Part shown: piece after piece, positions 49,854 to 59,369 of the stretch
Layout: the number at the start of each line of letters is the position of its first letter
Numbering within the stretch: the stretch's first letter is position 1
NCBI RefSeq assembly: GCF_004803895.1
Contig: NZ_CP021978.1
Location: 7,378,001 to 7,442,000 of the forward strand
DNA length: 64,000 bases
Direction: 5' to 3'
Origin: Streptomyces hawaiiensis
GTDB taxonomy: Bacteria; Actinomycetota; Actinomycetes; Streptomycetales; Streptomycetaceae
The notes under the pieces: model-generated
What the model was told of the DNA's origin: nothing
Database searches by the model: none
What the model saw: the letters and a program-made list of their open reading frames with translations, nothing else
Made by a program: the position numbers and the translations under genes

Positions 49854-52800
49854 ATGACCGCCAGCTATCCCGTGGTTGCTGAACCACCGTTCTCCCCTCC
49901 CGGTACCCCTGTCGACCTGCTCAAGGACCTGGCCGTCGCGCTCAGCGAGTTCGGCTCGGTCTTGGACTCCATCGACGAACTCACCGTCGGGGAAACGGAG
50001 CTCGCGCTCAACTCCCTTGGTCCCAAGGACCGTCAGACCATCATGGGGGGCCTCGGCTTCCGCAAGGTTGAGCCGCGGCGCTTCGGTCATGTGCTGAGCG
50101 AGCAGGTACTCAAGCGGTTGCAGCGGATGGAGTCGGCCCGGGACCGCAGGCACGCCGTATCGCATCTCACCGCACGCATCATGCAGGACATCGACCGCGT
50201 GGTCGGGGAGGCCGCTTCCCCCCGCTCCGGCACTGGGCTCATGGAGCGTTGGGGGGCACGTCTGCTGCGTCTGGCGCTGTTCTCTCACCTCCAGGCATCG
50301 GTATACGACGCCCGATTGCTGCTGTGGGCCGCGGATCACGACTGGTTCGGCATCCAGGCGTCCGAGGCCGCCCGCGACGCGGTGTACAAGGCGGCGCAAC
50401 GGGTGATCGACGGGACTCCTGGCTTCGACCACCACGTTGCGCCGCACGAGGGCACAGGAGCCGAGGACGCGAGGCAGACGACGGCCGTCCCAGCCCCCCG
50501 GCAACCCCTCGGCGAATCAGGGCGGAAACCTGCCAAACCCATCGCGGAGCAGGAACAACAGCCCTGCGATGAGCGGCCCTCTCCCGAGAGTCTCATGTCG
50601 GCCGAGGGGGAGCTCAAGTGCGTCCTTGACGAGGCGCTCGAGGCCGCCGACCGCGTGCGACTTGCCCTGCTGGCCGGGTGCCCACCCGTCGACACCGACC
50701 TGGCACAGCTCGCGGCTGTCTCTCCGGCATTCGTCCGCACGCAGGCCATGCTCTCCGCGATCGGGGTCACCGGCGTCGCCGACCGCCTCACCGACGTTCT
50801 CACCGCGATCGACGAGTTTCGTACGGCAGCGGAACGTAAGGAGAGGGAGGACCGGACCCGTCGCGTCATGACGACGGTGCTGGCCCTTGGCTGCTCCCCG
50901 GACAGTGCGGTGGCCGAGGTGATCGCGGATGCCCGACAGCGTGCGGAGGGATTGCTCGCGAAGCAGCGGTGGGACGCGCAGGATGAAACTTGTGCGCACT
51001 TCCTCTCCTTGCTGGTGCGGCTTGTCGAGCTGGGGGAGCAGAACGAATCCCAGCAGGCGATCATCGACGCCCAGCAGCAACTGTCGGTGGCGCATCCTCC
51101 GTACGCCGTAGCCGCTGTCCTTTACCAGCAGATCACCCTGACGACGGAGACGGATGCCACGGTTCCAGCCCAGACCGAGGAGCTCATCAAGGGCCAGGAG
51201 AGCTGGGAAAGCACCGATGTCCGAGTAGAGGCTGAGGAGTCCGCCGCATCGGACGGTGTCCCCGGTGCGCACTCAGCGGCAGCACATCACGTTCCCGAGC
51301 CCGCTCCGGTCGAGCACGGTCCCTCTCCCGCAGAGCCCTCTGAGTCGCAGACTGAACCGTCGCGAACGGCCACAGTGGAACCTGCAGCGACCGCCGAAGG
51401 CGGCGCCGGCACAGCTGACCACACGAGGCCGCATGACATCGACCCCATCCTCGCCCGTCTCATCGTCGAGAAGCGCTTCGGACTCGCCGCCCATCTGTCA
51501 CAGGCCGCTGACCGCCCGAAAATCCAGTCCGCCGTACTGCGTCTGGCCGCTGCGTCGACGCTGCTGCACTCCAGGACCGGCGCCGCGGCCCAGTTCATCG
51601 AGGAGTCACTGCACGACTGGGACTCCCATGAGGGAAGTGACGGGGAAGGGTTGTCCCTGCTCCTGTTGCCCACCCTGGTACGCGCCGCCCTGGTGACGGG
51701 CGCACCGGTCGTCGGGGCACAGCTGAGGGAGCTCGCCCCGCAGCTGCCGGACGCCCTGCACGAGATGGCGACCGTGGTGGCGGAGCGTACCCTCCAGGGC
51801 GCACTCCTCATCGCGCCGCCCCATGCCGTCATCGCGGACGTCTCCCAGACGGAGAGCAAGCTCCGCGCTGCCGTGGAGGGTTGCCAGACCCTGCTCACCG
51901 CGCCGAGGCTGCGCTATCAGCGGGCAAGTGCCATGGTGCAGCGCTGGCTGGCTCCGACGGGCCTCCTCGGCAGCGTGCTGACCGCGATTGTGAGCGGCGC
52001 CCCGGACGCCGAAAAGCGTGCGGACGGCCTGCTGGAGAGCCTCGCGCGGCGGGCACAAATCGAGGCGGCCATCGACGAGATGGACGGCGCCCTGCGCAGC
52101 CCGGGTGGACGCGGCATCCAGGGCTCGGGCCGCAACAACGTCCGCCAGTACGTGGAGCGTGTGCGGGACGCCGTACGGGAGTGGCGTGTCGTCAAGCGTG
52201 ACCTGCAGGCGGGTCGTTCGGAGGAGAACGCGTGGGCCTTCCAAGCCGTTGCATCCCTACGGCTCTCCCTCCTCGGACTCCGCGAACGGGTCGCGGCCGA
52301 CCTCACCGCGGCAGAGCGCAGTTCCGCCGTCCTGGCGAAGGCCACCGCCTCGGTCTCGCGAGACCTCTTCTCGGAGGTCCTCGGCGGACTGGACGCCGAC
52401 AGCCCATCGGTCGAGACGGGGCTGGACCCCGATGTGCAGCACGTCCTGGACGCCGAACTGTACAAGGCAGGGCGGAACCTACCGCGGGGTGAGAAGCGGA
52501 CCGTGGGCGACCTGATCGAGGCCGTGGACCGTACCTGGGACGAGGCGATCGACCTCCAGGTCGGCCGTGACGGATTCGCCGTGGTCCGCACCATCGTGGA
52601 CCTCGCCGACCTGGGCGTGCTCCCCGCGGCCCGCACGCTGACCCTCTCCGAGGACCGTCGGGCCCAGCTCACAGCGGCCGAGAGGGAGCGCCACGCGGCA
52701 CTGGTCGAGAAAGCGCGGGAACTGGCGGCCCGACTACGCCGGTCCCAGGCGGACGAAGCGCTCACCGTCGAGCAGGACGTCAGTCTCCAGGAGCTGCTGG

Positions 52801-55800
52801 CGGATGCCAGAGCGCAACTGGAGAGCGACGGGCCGCGCGAGCTGGCCGCAGTGCGCCGCAACCTCGACCGGGTCGAGGAACTCCTGCCGCGTTACCGCAA
52901 GGAAGCGGCCGACCGGCTACGCGCCCGGCTGGCGGCGCTGACGGACGTGAGCGCGGAGGACCGTGAACGAGTCCTGCGCAATCTGGACACCGACAACCTG
53001 GCCACGGCGGCCGAACTCGTCTACTTCCTCGAACTGGGCGAGCCCGTACCGGAGATCAGGTCCGAGGACTCACATCTGGAGGCGTTCTTCCCCGCAGCGC
53101 CAGACGCCCTGCCCGGCGGCATCGACGCCGAGTTGATCGAGGCCGTCCGTGCCCGGGGCCTGTACGGCGACCACGCGGTGCTGAACTACGCCGCGCTTTC
53201 CGAGGAAGAGGCCGAACGAGCAGCCGCGGCGCTGGAGCTGTGGAGCAGGCTGGCCACGACCAAGGACCGCATCAAGATCAACCCGAGGGAGAGTCTCACC
53301 CCAGCCCTGTCCCTGCTCGGATACGAGGCGCGGCGGGCCCGGCCCCTGGACGACCTGCCGCGCGGTAAGGACTACCGCTTTTTCGAGCTGGCTGACGTGC
53401 ACGTCACCGGCCGTGCCTGGGCGCCAGCCTTCGGATCACAGATCAAGGACCGGGGAGGCAAGCTGCGCGCCCTACTGATCTGGGGCCGGCCCGCAGCGAA
53501 GTTGCTGATCAGCCGCATTCTCCAGGACCCCGACGAGAGCAGCCTGCTCGTCGTCCACTTCGGAACGCTGGACAGCAGGATCCGTACCGAACTGGCAGTC
53601 GCCTCCCAGGACAGCAAACCAATCATGGTGGTCGACGACGCTGCGCTGGCCTACCTCACCGCTCACGGCAACCGGCGGGTGGACGCCGCGACCGAAACGC
53701 TGTTGCCGTTCTCCTCGGTGAACCCGTACATCAAGGAGAAGCGCGGTCAGATCGGCCGGGAGATGTTCTACGGCCGGGACCGCGAGCGCAAGAGCATCCA
53801 CGACCCGGCGGGGACCCAGATCCTCTACGGAGGCCGGGGACTCGGCAAGTCCGCCCTACTCGCCGACGCGGGCGACCGCTTCGAGGAACAGCGCCCAGGG
53901 GCGTACCGCAAGCTCTACCTCAACCTGGACAAGATCGGCATCGGCAGGGGAACCGCGCTCGGCGCCGAAGCGATCTGGCCCACCCTGGATCAGGAGCTCA
54001 CCAGGGAGGGCGTCCTGGAGGAGCCACGTCGCCGCAGCCCGCAGCAGGAGTCGTGGCAGAGGGTCACCGGAGGCGTCGCCCGATGGCTCGAACAGGACCC
54101 CGACCGGCGGCTGCTCATCCTCCTCGACGAGTGTGACCGCTTCTTCGAGGCGGACGTGCCCGAGTGCACGGAGACCCGCCGCCTGCGGGGTCTGGGCGAG
54201 GACTCCCGCGGCCGGGCCAAAGTGGTCTTCGCCGGCCTGCACTCCGTCCAGCGCTTCACCCGGCTCGCCAGGAACGGCCCGTTCAGCCACCTGGCACAGA
54301 CCCCCACGGTCGTCGGGCCGCTCGCTCCGCAGTTCGCGGCCGACCTGATCGTGCACCCGATGCGCGCTCTCGGCTTCGAGTTCGCCGACGTCGACCTCGT
54401 GAACCGGGTGCTGGGTTTCTGCTCGTACCAGCCGTTCCTGTTGCAGATCTTCGGCAGCCGGATGGTGCAGGTCATGCAGGACAAGCGGACACGCCTTCCC
54501 CTCGCCCCGCCCCCCTACACGATCGAGGAGTCCGACGTGGACGCGGTGGAACAGGACGCCTCGCTGCGTTCGGACATCACTGCGGCCTTCAAGGACACCC
54601 TCGCCCTCGACGACCGCTACCACGTCATCGCCAACGTCCTCGCCCAGCACGCGCGGGACAACGGTCTCGAGACCCGGCTCAGTGACCGGGAGCTGCGGGA
54701 GGAGTGCGCCGGATGGTGGCCGCAAGGCTTCGAACAGCTGGACAGTGAGGGCTTCCGCGCCTATCTGCAGGAGATGGTCGGCCTCGGCGTCCTGGCGCCA
54801 AACAACGACGGGCAGGGCTGGCATCTGAGGGGCCCCAACGCGTTGCGCATGATCGGCACCGCGCAGGAGATCGAGGCGCGGCTCCTCGGCGCGGAGAAGG
54901 AGTCCCGGTTGGAGGAGACCGTCGTACTGGAGAGTCGGCCCGACCTCTCCGACGGCCGGTCCGCCCCGCTCACCGTCAACCAGATCGACTACCTGCTGGG
55001 GGAGGGCGTCAACCAGGTCCGGGTCGTCCTCGGCACACAGGCGACCGGCGTCGCGGACGTGGAGCGGACCCTGCGGGAGGTGACCGGTACGGTCGTCGGC
55101 TGGTCGGTGCCGCCGATCGGCAGCGCCAACACCTTCCGCAAGGTGCTCGCGGCCGGCCGCGCCGGCGAACGGCAGCTGCTCATCAGCGATCTCACATGGG
55201 GCAACGAGAAGCCCTGCCGGGAGTCCCTCGAACTGGCGAGGACAGTCCTGCCCGACACCGCCGAGGCCACCAGGTCCGTCGTCTTGGTGTCTGGGGTGGG
55301 ACAGCTCGGTTTCTGGTCCGACCTCCTCACCGGTGACGAGACCGACCACGACACCGTGGTGGTGTTGCGCCGGCACGACCCGCGAAGCCTGAAGGACTGG
55401 ACGCAACGGCACAGCCTGTGCGAGACGGACGAACGCCTGGCCCGTCTGGCGGCAGCGACCGGAGGCTGGCCGTTCCTGCTGGACAAGGCCCTGGAACTGC
55501 GTGAGCACCATCACGACCAGGACAGAGTGCTGCAGAGTCTTACGACTTGGCTGGAACAGAGCAGCGGCGCAGGAGAGTTCGTCGAGGCCGTGGGTTTGCT
55601 GGAGAGCGGCACGCTCAAGGCCTGCTACTTCGCCGTCGTCGACCAGCTCGGCACCGGATGGCACGACGATGCCTACACCGTGACCGCAGCTGAGATGGCG
55701 GGCCTGGCCCCCGACGAGGCGCTACGGGCTGTGACGTGCCTGGAGGCACTCCAGGCCCTGGACCGGGAGGGCGCGCGCCTGCGCGTCGAGCCGGTCCTCC

Positions 55801-55835
55801 ATGCGGCGCTGGGCGTGCTCGGCGCCAAGGGATGA
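49854..55835 (+). CDS. STAND-like P-loop ATPase, 1993 aa
   Basis: A very large protein. The first ~1280 residues are mostly helical with two Pro/Glu/Ala-rich linkers (~200-230 and ~430-520) and no recognised domain. Then FYGRDRERKSI leads into Walker A GGRGLGKSALL (from 1326) and Walker B LLILLDECDRFFEAD (Asp1425, Glu1426), followed by a GLHSVQRFTRLARNGPF sensor region and winged-helix-like repeats up to ~1700. This is the layout of STAND/MNS-type ATPases, which in immunity act as switches that sense a trigger and oligomerise. The C-terminal ~290 residues look like a second, degenerate ATPase-like or HTH region. ATG 49854 lacks a strong ribosome site. Confidence 0.75.
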   Translation: MTASYPVVAEPPFSPPGTPVDLLKDLAVALSEFGSVLDSIDELTVGETELALNSLGPKDRQTIMGGLGFRKVEPRRFGHVLSEQVLKRLQRMESARDRRHAVSHLTARIMQDIDRVVGEAASPRSGTGLMERWGARLLRLALFSHLQASVYDARLLLWAADHDWFGIQASEAARDAVYKAAQRVIDGTPGFDHHVAPHEGTGAEDARQTTAVPAPRQPLGESGRKPAKPIAEQEQQPCDERPSPESLMSAEGELKCVLDEALEAADRVRLALLAGCPPVDTDLAQLAAVSPAFVRTQAMLSAIGVTGVADRLTDVLTAIDEFRTAAERKEREDRTRRVMTTVLALGCSPDSAVAEVIADARQRAEGLLAKQRWDAQDETCAHFLSLLVRLVELGEQNESQQAIIDAQQQLSVAHPPYAVAAVLYQQITLTTETDATVPAQTEELIKGQESWESTDVRVEAEESAASDGVPGAHSAAAHHVPEPAPVEHGPSPAEPSESQTEPSRTATVEPAATAEGGAGTADHTRPHDIDPILARLIVEKRFGLAAHLSQAADRPKIQSAVLRLAAASTLLHSRTGAAAQFIEESLHDWDSHEGSDGEGLSLLLLPTLVRAALVTGAPVVGAQLRELAPQLPDALHEMATVVAERTLQGALLIAPPHAVIADVSQTESKLRAAVEGCQTLLTAPRLRYQRASAMVQRWLAPTGLLGSVLTAIVSGAPDAEKRADGLLESLARRAQIEAAIDEMDGALRSPGGRGIQGSGRNNVRQYVERVRDAVREWRVVKRDLQAGRSEENAWAFQAVASLRLSLLGLRERVAADLTAAERSSAVLAKATASVSRDLFSEVLGGLDADSPSVETGLDPDVQHVLDAELYKAGRNLPRGEKRTVGDLIEAVDRTWDEAIDLQVGRDGFAVVRTIVDLADLGVLPAARTLTLSEDRRAQLTAAERERHAALVEKARELAARLRRSQADEALTVEQDVSLQELLADARAQLESDGPRELAAVRRNLDRVEELLPRYRKEAADRLRARLAALTDVSAEDRERVLRNLDTDNLATAAELVYFLELGEPVPEIRSEDSHLEAFFPAAPDALPGGIDAELIEAVRARGLYGDHAVLNYAALSEEEAERAAAALELWSRLATTKDRIKINPRESLTPALSLLGYEARRARPLDDLPRGKDYRFFELADVHVTGRAWAPAFGSQIKDRGGKLRALLIWGRPAAKLLISRILQDPDESSLLVVHFGTLDSRIRTELAVASQDSKPIMVVDDAALAYLTAHGNRRVDAATETLLPFSSVNPYIKEKRGQIGREMFYGRDRERKSIHDPAGTQILYGGRGLGKSALLADAGDRFEEQRPGAYRKLYLNLDKIGIGRGTALGAEAIWPTLDQELTREGVLEEPRRRSPQQESWQRVTGGVARWLEQDPDRRLLILLDECDRFFEADVPECTETRRLRGLGEDSRGRAKVVFAGLHSVQRFTRLARNGPFSHLAQTPTVVGPLAPQFAADLIVHPMRALGFEFADVDLVNRVLGFCSYQPFLLQIFGSRMVQVMQDKRTRLPLAPPPYTIEESDVDAVEQDASLRSDITAAFKDTLALDDRYHVIANVLAQHARDNGLETRLSDRELREECAGWWPQGFEQLDSEGFRAYLQEMVGLGVLAPNNDGQGWHLRGPNALRMIGTAQEIEARLLGAEKESRLEETVVLESRPDLSDGRSAPLTVNQIDYLLGEGVNQVRVVLGTQATGVADVERTLREVTGTVVGWSVPPIGSANTFRKVLAAGRAGERQLLISDLTWGNEKPCRESLELARTVLPDTAEATRSVVLVSGVGQLGFWSDLLTGDETDHDTVVVLRRHDPRSLKDWTQRHSLCETDERLARLAAATGGWPFLLDKALELREHHHDQDRVLQSLTTWLEQSSGAGEFVEAVGLLESGTLKACYFAVVDQLGTGWHDDAYTVTAAEMAGLAPDEALRAVTCLEALQALDREGARLRVEPVLHAALGVLGAKG

Positions 55836-55923
55836 CCTGCCGCCGCCACGATCCCCCTTATATGGGGCAGCGTGCCCGGCGGACCGTCCGTGCTCCGACC
55901 ACGCATGACAATGACAAGAGAAA

Positions 55924-57903
55924 GTGACCCCGTTGTCCGTACATTCCTCCCGACCCGACGTGGATGCGGCAGCAGCCGCGATCAAGGGCATCTGGTTCCC
56001 GGTCAAAGGTTCCGTGAAGAGCCTTCCCGAGGTGCTGATGCCCGACGAAACCGTTCAGGCCCTCGCCGTCGCCCACCACGACGGCGTCATGGGAGTGCTC
56101 GCCCTCACCGACCGCCGTGTGCTGTTCCGGGCGCAGGGCTGGACCGGCCAACGGCTCGTGTCCCACGCCCTCGGCGAGATCTCCGACCTGCGCTGGGCGG
56201 GCGGACTTGGCCAGGGAGTGCTCACCCTGTCCGTCGCCGGGTGGGCGGCCGAGTTCAAGAACATGGACAAGCGGGATGGCCCGAACCTCGCCGACCGCCT
56301 GCGGCAGTGGCGACAGTGGTACGCCCAGCAGGTCGGCGTCGCTGCGCATCCTGCTCCGGGACAGCACCTCGCCGCACCGGCCCCCGTTCCCGCGCAACCG
56401 TTCACGGGCTCCACGCCTGCGCCCGTCCCCGCGCAGTCCGGGCCAACCACCCCGGCCGTCCCCGCACCGCAGCACTCGTCGAGGCCCTCCGGCGGTGGTG
56501 GAGGTCTCTTCGGCCGCCGCCGGAGGGAAGCGGAGGCGGAAACCGCCCGCCTGGAAGACGAGTTGCGCGCCCAGGCCGCCCACGCCGAGGCCCTGCGGGC
56601 GGAGAACCAGCGCCTGCTGGCCGAGCTGACCGCCCTCGCCGGCGCGGACGCGGCCCGCCTGGTCCACGAGACCGAACGCCTCCGCCGCACCCACACCGAG
56701 CACCTGACCGAGCTCCAGCGCATCGACGCCGTCCTCGACGCGAAAGTGGAGGCGGCCGCCGAACGTGCCGAGATCGAGCTCGGCGGCACCCGGCAGCGGC
56801 TGCACGAGATGGAGGTACAGGTCCAGGAGGCCGAGCGCCGCCTGGTCGCGGCCAGAAGCGGTCTGGTCGTCACCGACGACCTGGTGCTGCTGCAGGAGGC
56901 CGGCATCTACGAGTACCGCCACCCACTCGCGGACGCCGTCGCCTACAAGGCCGAACTCGACCGGATCAAGGACCAGTGCAAGGTGCTCACCAAGAACGGG
57001 CGGGCCGTCATCGGAGTCACCGAGTGGACCGTCAACGGATCTGCCGCCGAGGGACGCCGCATGGTGCGTGACTTCTCCAAGCTGATGCTGCGCGCCTACA
57101 ACGCCGAGGCCGACGCCGCCGTACGGGGCATGAAACCCCACCGCCTCGCTTCCCTCATCGACCGGCTGGCGAAGTCCCGGGAGACCATCGCACGGCTCGG
57201 CAAGACAATGCAGATCCGGGTGACCGACGAGTACCACCGCCTGCGGGTGCGCGAACTGGAATTGACCGCAGACCACTTGGCCAAGGTCGAGGAGGAGAAG
57301 GAGCAGCGTCGCGAGGAGCGGGCGCGGCAGCGCGAGGAGGAGCGCCTGGAGCGGGAGATCGCCCGCGAGCGTGCCCGGCTCGACAAGGAGCGCAACCGCC
57401 TCGTCCTGGCGCTGAACCGGGCCCGTTCCGCAGGCCAGGCGGACCCCGCCCAGATCGAGGAACTGGAGCGGAAGCTGGGCGAGATCGACGCGGAGGAGGA
57501 GGCCATCAACCGCCGGGAGGCCAACAATCGCGCGGGATACGTGTACGTCATCTCCAATGTCGGCGCCTTCGGAGAGTCCATGGTCAAGATCGGCCTCACC
57601 CGCCGCCTCGACCCCATGGACCGCGTCAACGAACTCGGCGATGCCTCCGTGCCCTTCCGCTTCGACGTGCACGCGCTGATCTACAGCGACGACGCCGTCG
57701 GCCTGGAACGTGCCCTGCACCGGGAGTTCGAAGACTGGAGGGTCAACAGGGTCAACGCACGACGTGAGTTCTTCCACGTCACTCCGGTCCAGGTCCGCGA
57801 CGCCCTCGCCCGCCACGCGGGCCAGCACCTCCTGGAGTTCCACGAGGAACCGGATGCCCCGGAGTGGCGGGCCAGCGTGGTGTCGGCAGAGGCGAACCGC
57901 TGA
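55924..57903 (+). CDS. PH-like/coiled-coil/DUF4041 protein with GIY-YIG (T5orf172) nuclease
   Basis: A 659-aa protein. Residues ~30-125 form a bacterial PH-like domain (GVMGVLALTDRRVLFRAQGW). A Pro-rich linker, a coiled coil (~190-300) and a DUF4041 region (~305-400, DLVLLQEAGIYEYRHPLADA) follow, then a second long charged coiled coil (~430-535). The C-terminus (~538-640) is a T5orf172/MUG113-type GIY-YIG nuclease: AGYVYVISNVGAFGESMVKI, then GLTRRLDPMDRVNELGDASV, with the late Glu/Asn in REFFHV. DUF4041-T5orf172 proteins occur in phages and defence islands. It probably provides a DNA nicking activity. The GTG start follows GAGAAA. It ends the plus-strand arm. Confidence 0.85.
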   Translation: MTPLSVHSSRPDVDAAAAAIKGIWFPVKGSVKSLPEVLMPDETVQALAVAHHDGVMGVLALTDRRVLFRAQGWTGQRLVSHALGEISDLRWAGGLGQGVLTLSVAGWAAEFKNMDKRDGPNLADRLRQWRQWYAQQVGVAAHPAPGQHLAAPAPVPAQPFTGSTPAPVPAQSGPTTPAVPAPQHSSRPSGGGGGLFGRRRREAEAETARLEDELRAQAAHAEALRAENQRLLAELTALAGADAARLVHETERLRRTHTEHLTELQRIDAVLDAKVEAAAERAEIELGGTRQRLHEMEVQVQEAERRLVAARSGLVVTDDLVLLQEAGIYEYRHPLADAVAYKAELDRIKDQCKVLTKNGRAVIGVTEWTVNGSAAEGRRMVRDFSKLMLRAYNAEADAAVRGMKPHRLASLIDRLAKSRETIARLGKTMQIRVTDEYHRLRVRELELTADHLAKVEEEKEQRREERARQREEERLEREIARERARLDKERNRLVLALNRARSAGQADPAQIEELERKLGEIDAEEEAINRREANNRAGYVYVISNVGAFGESMVKIGLTRRLDPMDRVNELGDASVPFRFDVHALIYSDDAVGLERALHREFEDWRVNRVNARREFFHVTPVQVRDALARHAGQHLLEFHEEPDAPEWRASVVSAEANR

Positions 57904-57943
57904 CGGACGACGGCCGACGACGGGCGGCTGAGCGTCGGTAGGG

Positions 57944-58003
57944 GACACCGGGCACGGTGTCTCCCGCCACGCCTGCTGCCATTGTTCTGACTGTCAGCAA
58001 CAC
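57944..58003. terminator. Two small hairpins between convergent operons
   Basis: GACACCG/CGGTGTC (57944-57961) with a 4-base loop and TGTTCTGAC/GTCAGCAACA (57983-58003) with one bulge. They separate the GIY-YIG gene from the stop of the convergent helicase gene. Confidence 0.5.
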
Positions 58004-58016
58004 GAGATGTGGAGCG

Positions 58017-59369
58017 TCAAACAGCGGCCCAGTGCTCCGCTCGTCCCAAGTGCTCCATCACCACCTGATGCGCCCGCCACCCGTCCGGAAACTTGGGCGG
58101 CACGTCCAGGTACACCGGGCTGCTGCGCGGATGCCGGTCCAGCAGGTCCGTGATGCCCGCGCGGGCCACCACGACGCAGGCGAAGCGGTGTCGGGAGAGC
58201 AGGACGCACAGGCGGCCGGTCTCCAGGTGGAAGGCGGAGGCGTCCTGGCGGCCGGAGAGGGGGTGCCAGACGAGGGTGACGTCGAACTCGCGGCCCTGGA
58301 GTCGGTTGGCGGTGTCCACCGTGATGGCTGTGCGGCCCCGTGTGGCGAGCCGGGATCGGACTGCGTCCGCCTGGACCGTGCGCGCCGCGCCGATCGCTAT
58401 GCGGGACTCGGTGAGCGGCTCGCCGTTGACTAGAGCGCCGCGCTCCAGGAGGCGGGCCGCCGTCGCCGCGAGGGCCTCGGCGACCTCCGGGTCGTCGTCC
58501 AGGGTGTGGCGGGCGGGCAGTTCCAGCAGGCCCCAACCCGACTCCGCGGCGCGGGCCAAGACGGCGTCGTGCGGGGTCGTGCGGTGTGCCGCGCTGCGGT
58601 ACGTAAGGACGCGGTCGGCGGCCGTCGTGCCGGAGGTGAAGGGGTAGAAGGGGTAGAACGCCTTCTCCACCAGGGGCGCCGCCATCTCCGGCAGTCGCCA
58701 GGAGACGGGCAGTTGATGACGCTCCAGGTCCTCGTTGTGGGCGAGGGTGACGTCGACGGCGTTGCGCAGCGGGTCCCAGGTCAGGCCGTGCCAGCGGTCG
58801 GTGTCCACGGTCGCGAAGGGGTCGAGCTGGCCTGGGTCGCCCACGAACAGGACCCGTGAGTCCTCCGGGCCGAAGAGCGGTGCCGTGGCGAGCAGGGCAT
58901 CCGACCGCATCTGGTACGCCTCGTCGACGATCGCCCAGCGCCACGGATCGCACTTGTCGGGCTTCACATACGACCACTTCTTCGCCGTGGAGACCACGAC
59001 CGGCAGGTCGCGCAGGTCGGATATGTCATTGCTGCCCGTCACGTTGCCGTGCTGCCGCACGCGCTCCGGGAGTGTGAACGTGCTCGCATGCAGGCGGCCG
59101 AGCGCGAGGTCCGGGTACTCCCGCGCGATGTTGTCGACCAGGTCGTCCACCTGCTCGTTGGTCTGCGCGACGATCATCAGCTGGTGACCGGCCGCCGTGA
59201 GGTGACCGGTGGCGCGCTTGACGAGCGTCGACTTCCCGGCGCCGGGCGGGGAGTCCACGACCACACCCCGGCCGGTGGCCGTGTCCAGGCTGGACAGGAT
59301 GCCCGCGACCGCCCGGTCGGCGAGCACGCCGGGGGCGGCAGGGGGGTCGGTGTCCGGGGCGGCAGTCAT
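58017..59369 (-). CDS. UPF1/Dna2-like SF1 helicase core
   Basis: A 450-aa SF1B helicase reduced to its motor. Walker A SPPGAGKST starts at residue 40, motif Ia is VAQTNEQVDDLV, motif II DEAY (149-152), motif III FVGDPGQLDPF (~176-185), motif IV around PVSWRLPE, then NRLQGREFDV and LCVLLSRHRF for motifs V and VI. The pattern is that of UPF1/Dna2-type 5'-3' helicases. Such enzymes normally carry a stalk and beta-barrel before the motor; here those seem to lie in the preceding gene, whose stop it overlaps by 4 bases. It is the last gene of the minus-strand operon. Confidence 0.82.
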   Translation of the reverse strand: MTAAPDTDPPAAPGVLADRAVAGILSSLDTATGRGVVVDSPPGAGKSTLVKRATGHLTAAGHQLMIVAQTNEQVDDLVDNIAREYPDLALGRLHASTFTLPERVRQHGNVTGSNDISDLRDLPVVVSTAKKWSYVKPDKCDPWRWAIVDEAYQMRSDALLATAPLFGPEDSRVLFVGDPGQLDPFATVDTDRWHGLTWDPLRNAVDVTLAHNEDLERHQLPVSWRLPEMAAPLVEKAFYPFYPFTSGTTAADRVLTYRSAAHRTTPHDAVLARAAESGWGLLELPARHTLDDDPEVAEALAATAARLLERGALVNGEPLTESRIAIGAARTVQADAVRSRLATRGRTAITVDTANRLQGREFDVTLVWHPLSGRQDASAFHLETGRLCVLLSRHRFACVVVARAGITDLLDRHPRSSPVYLDVPPKFPDGWRAHQVVMEHLGRAEHWAAV

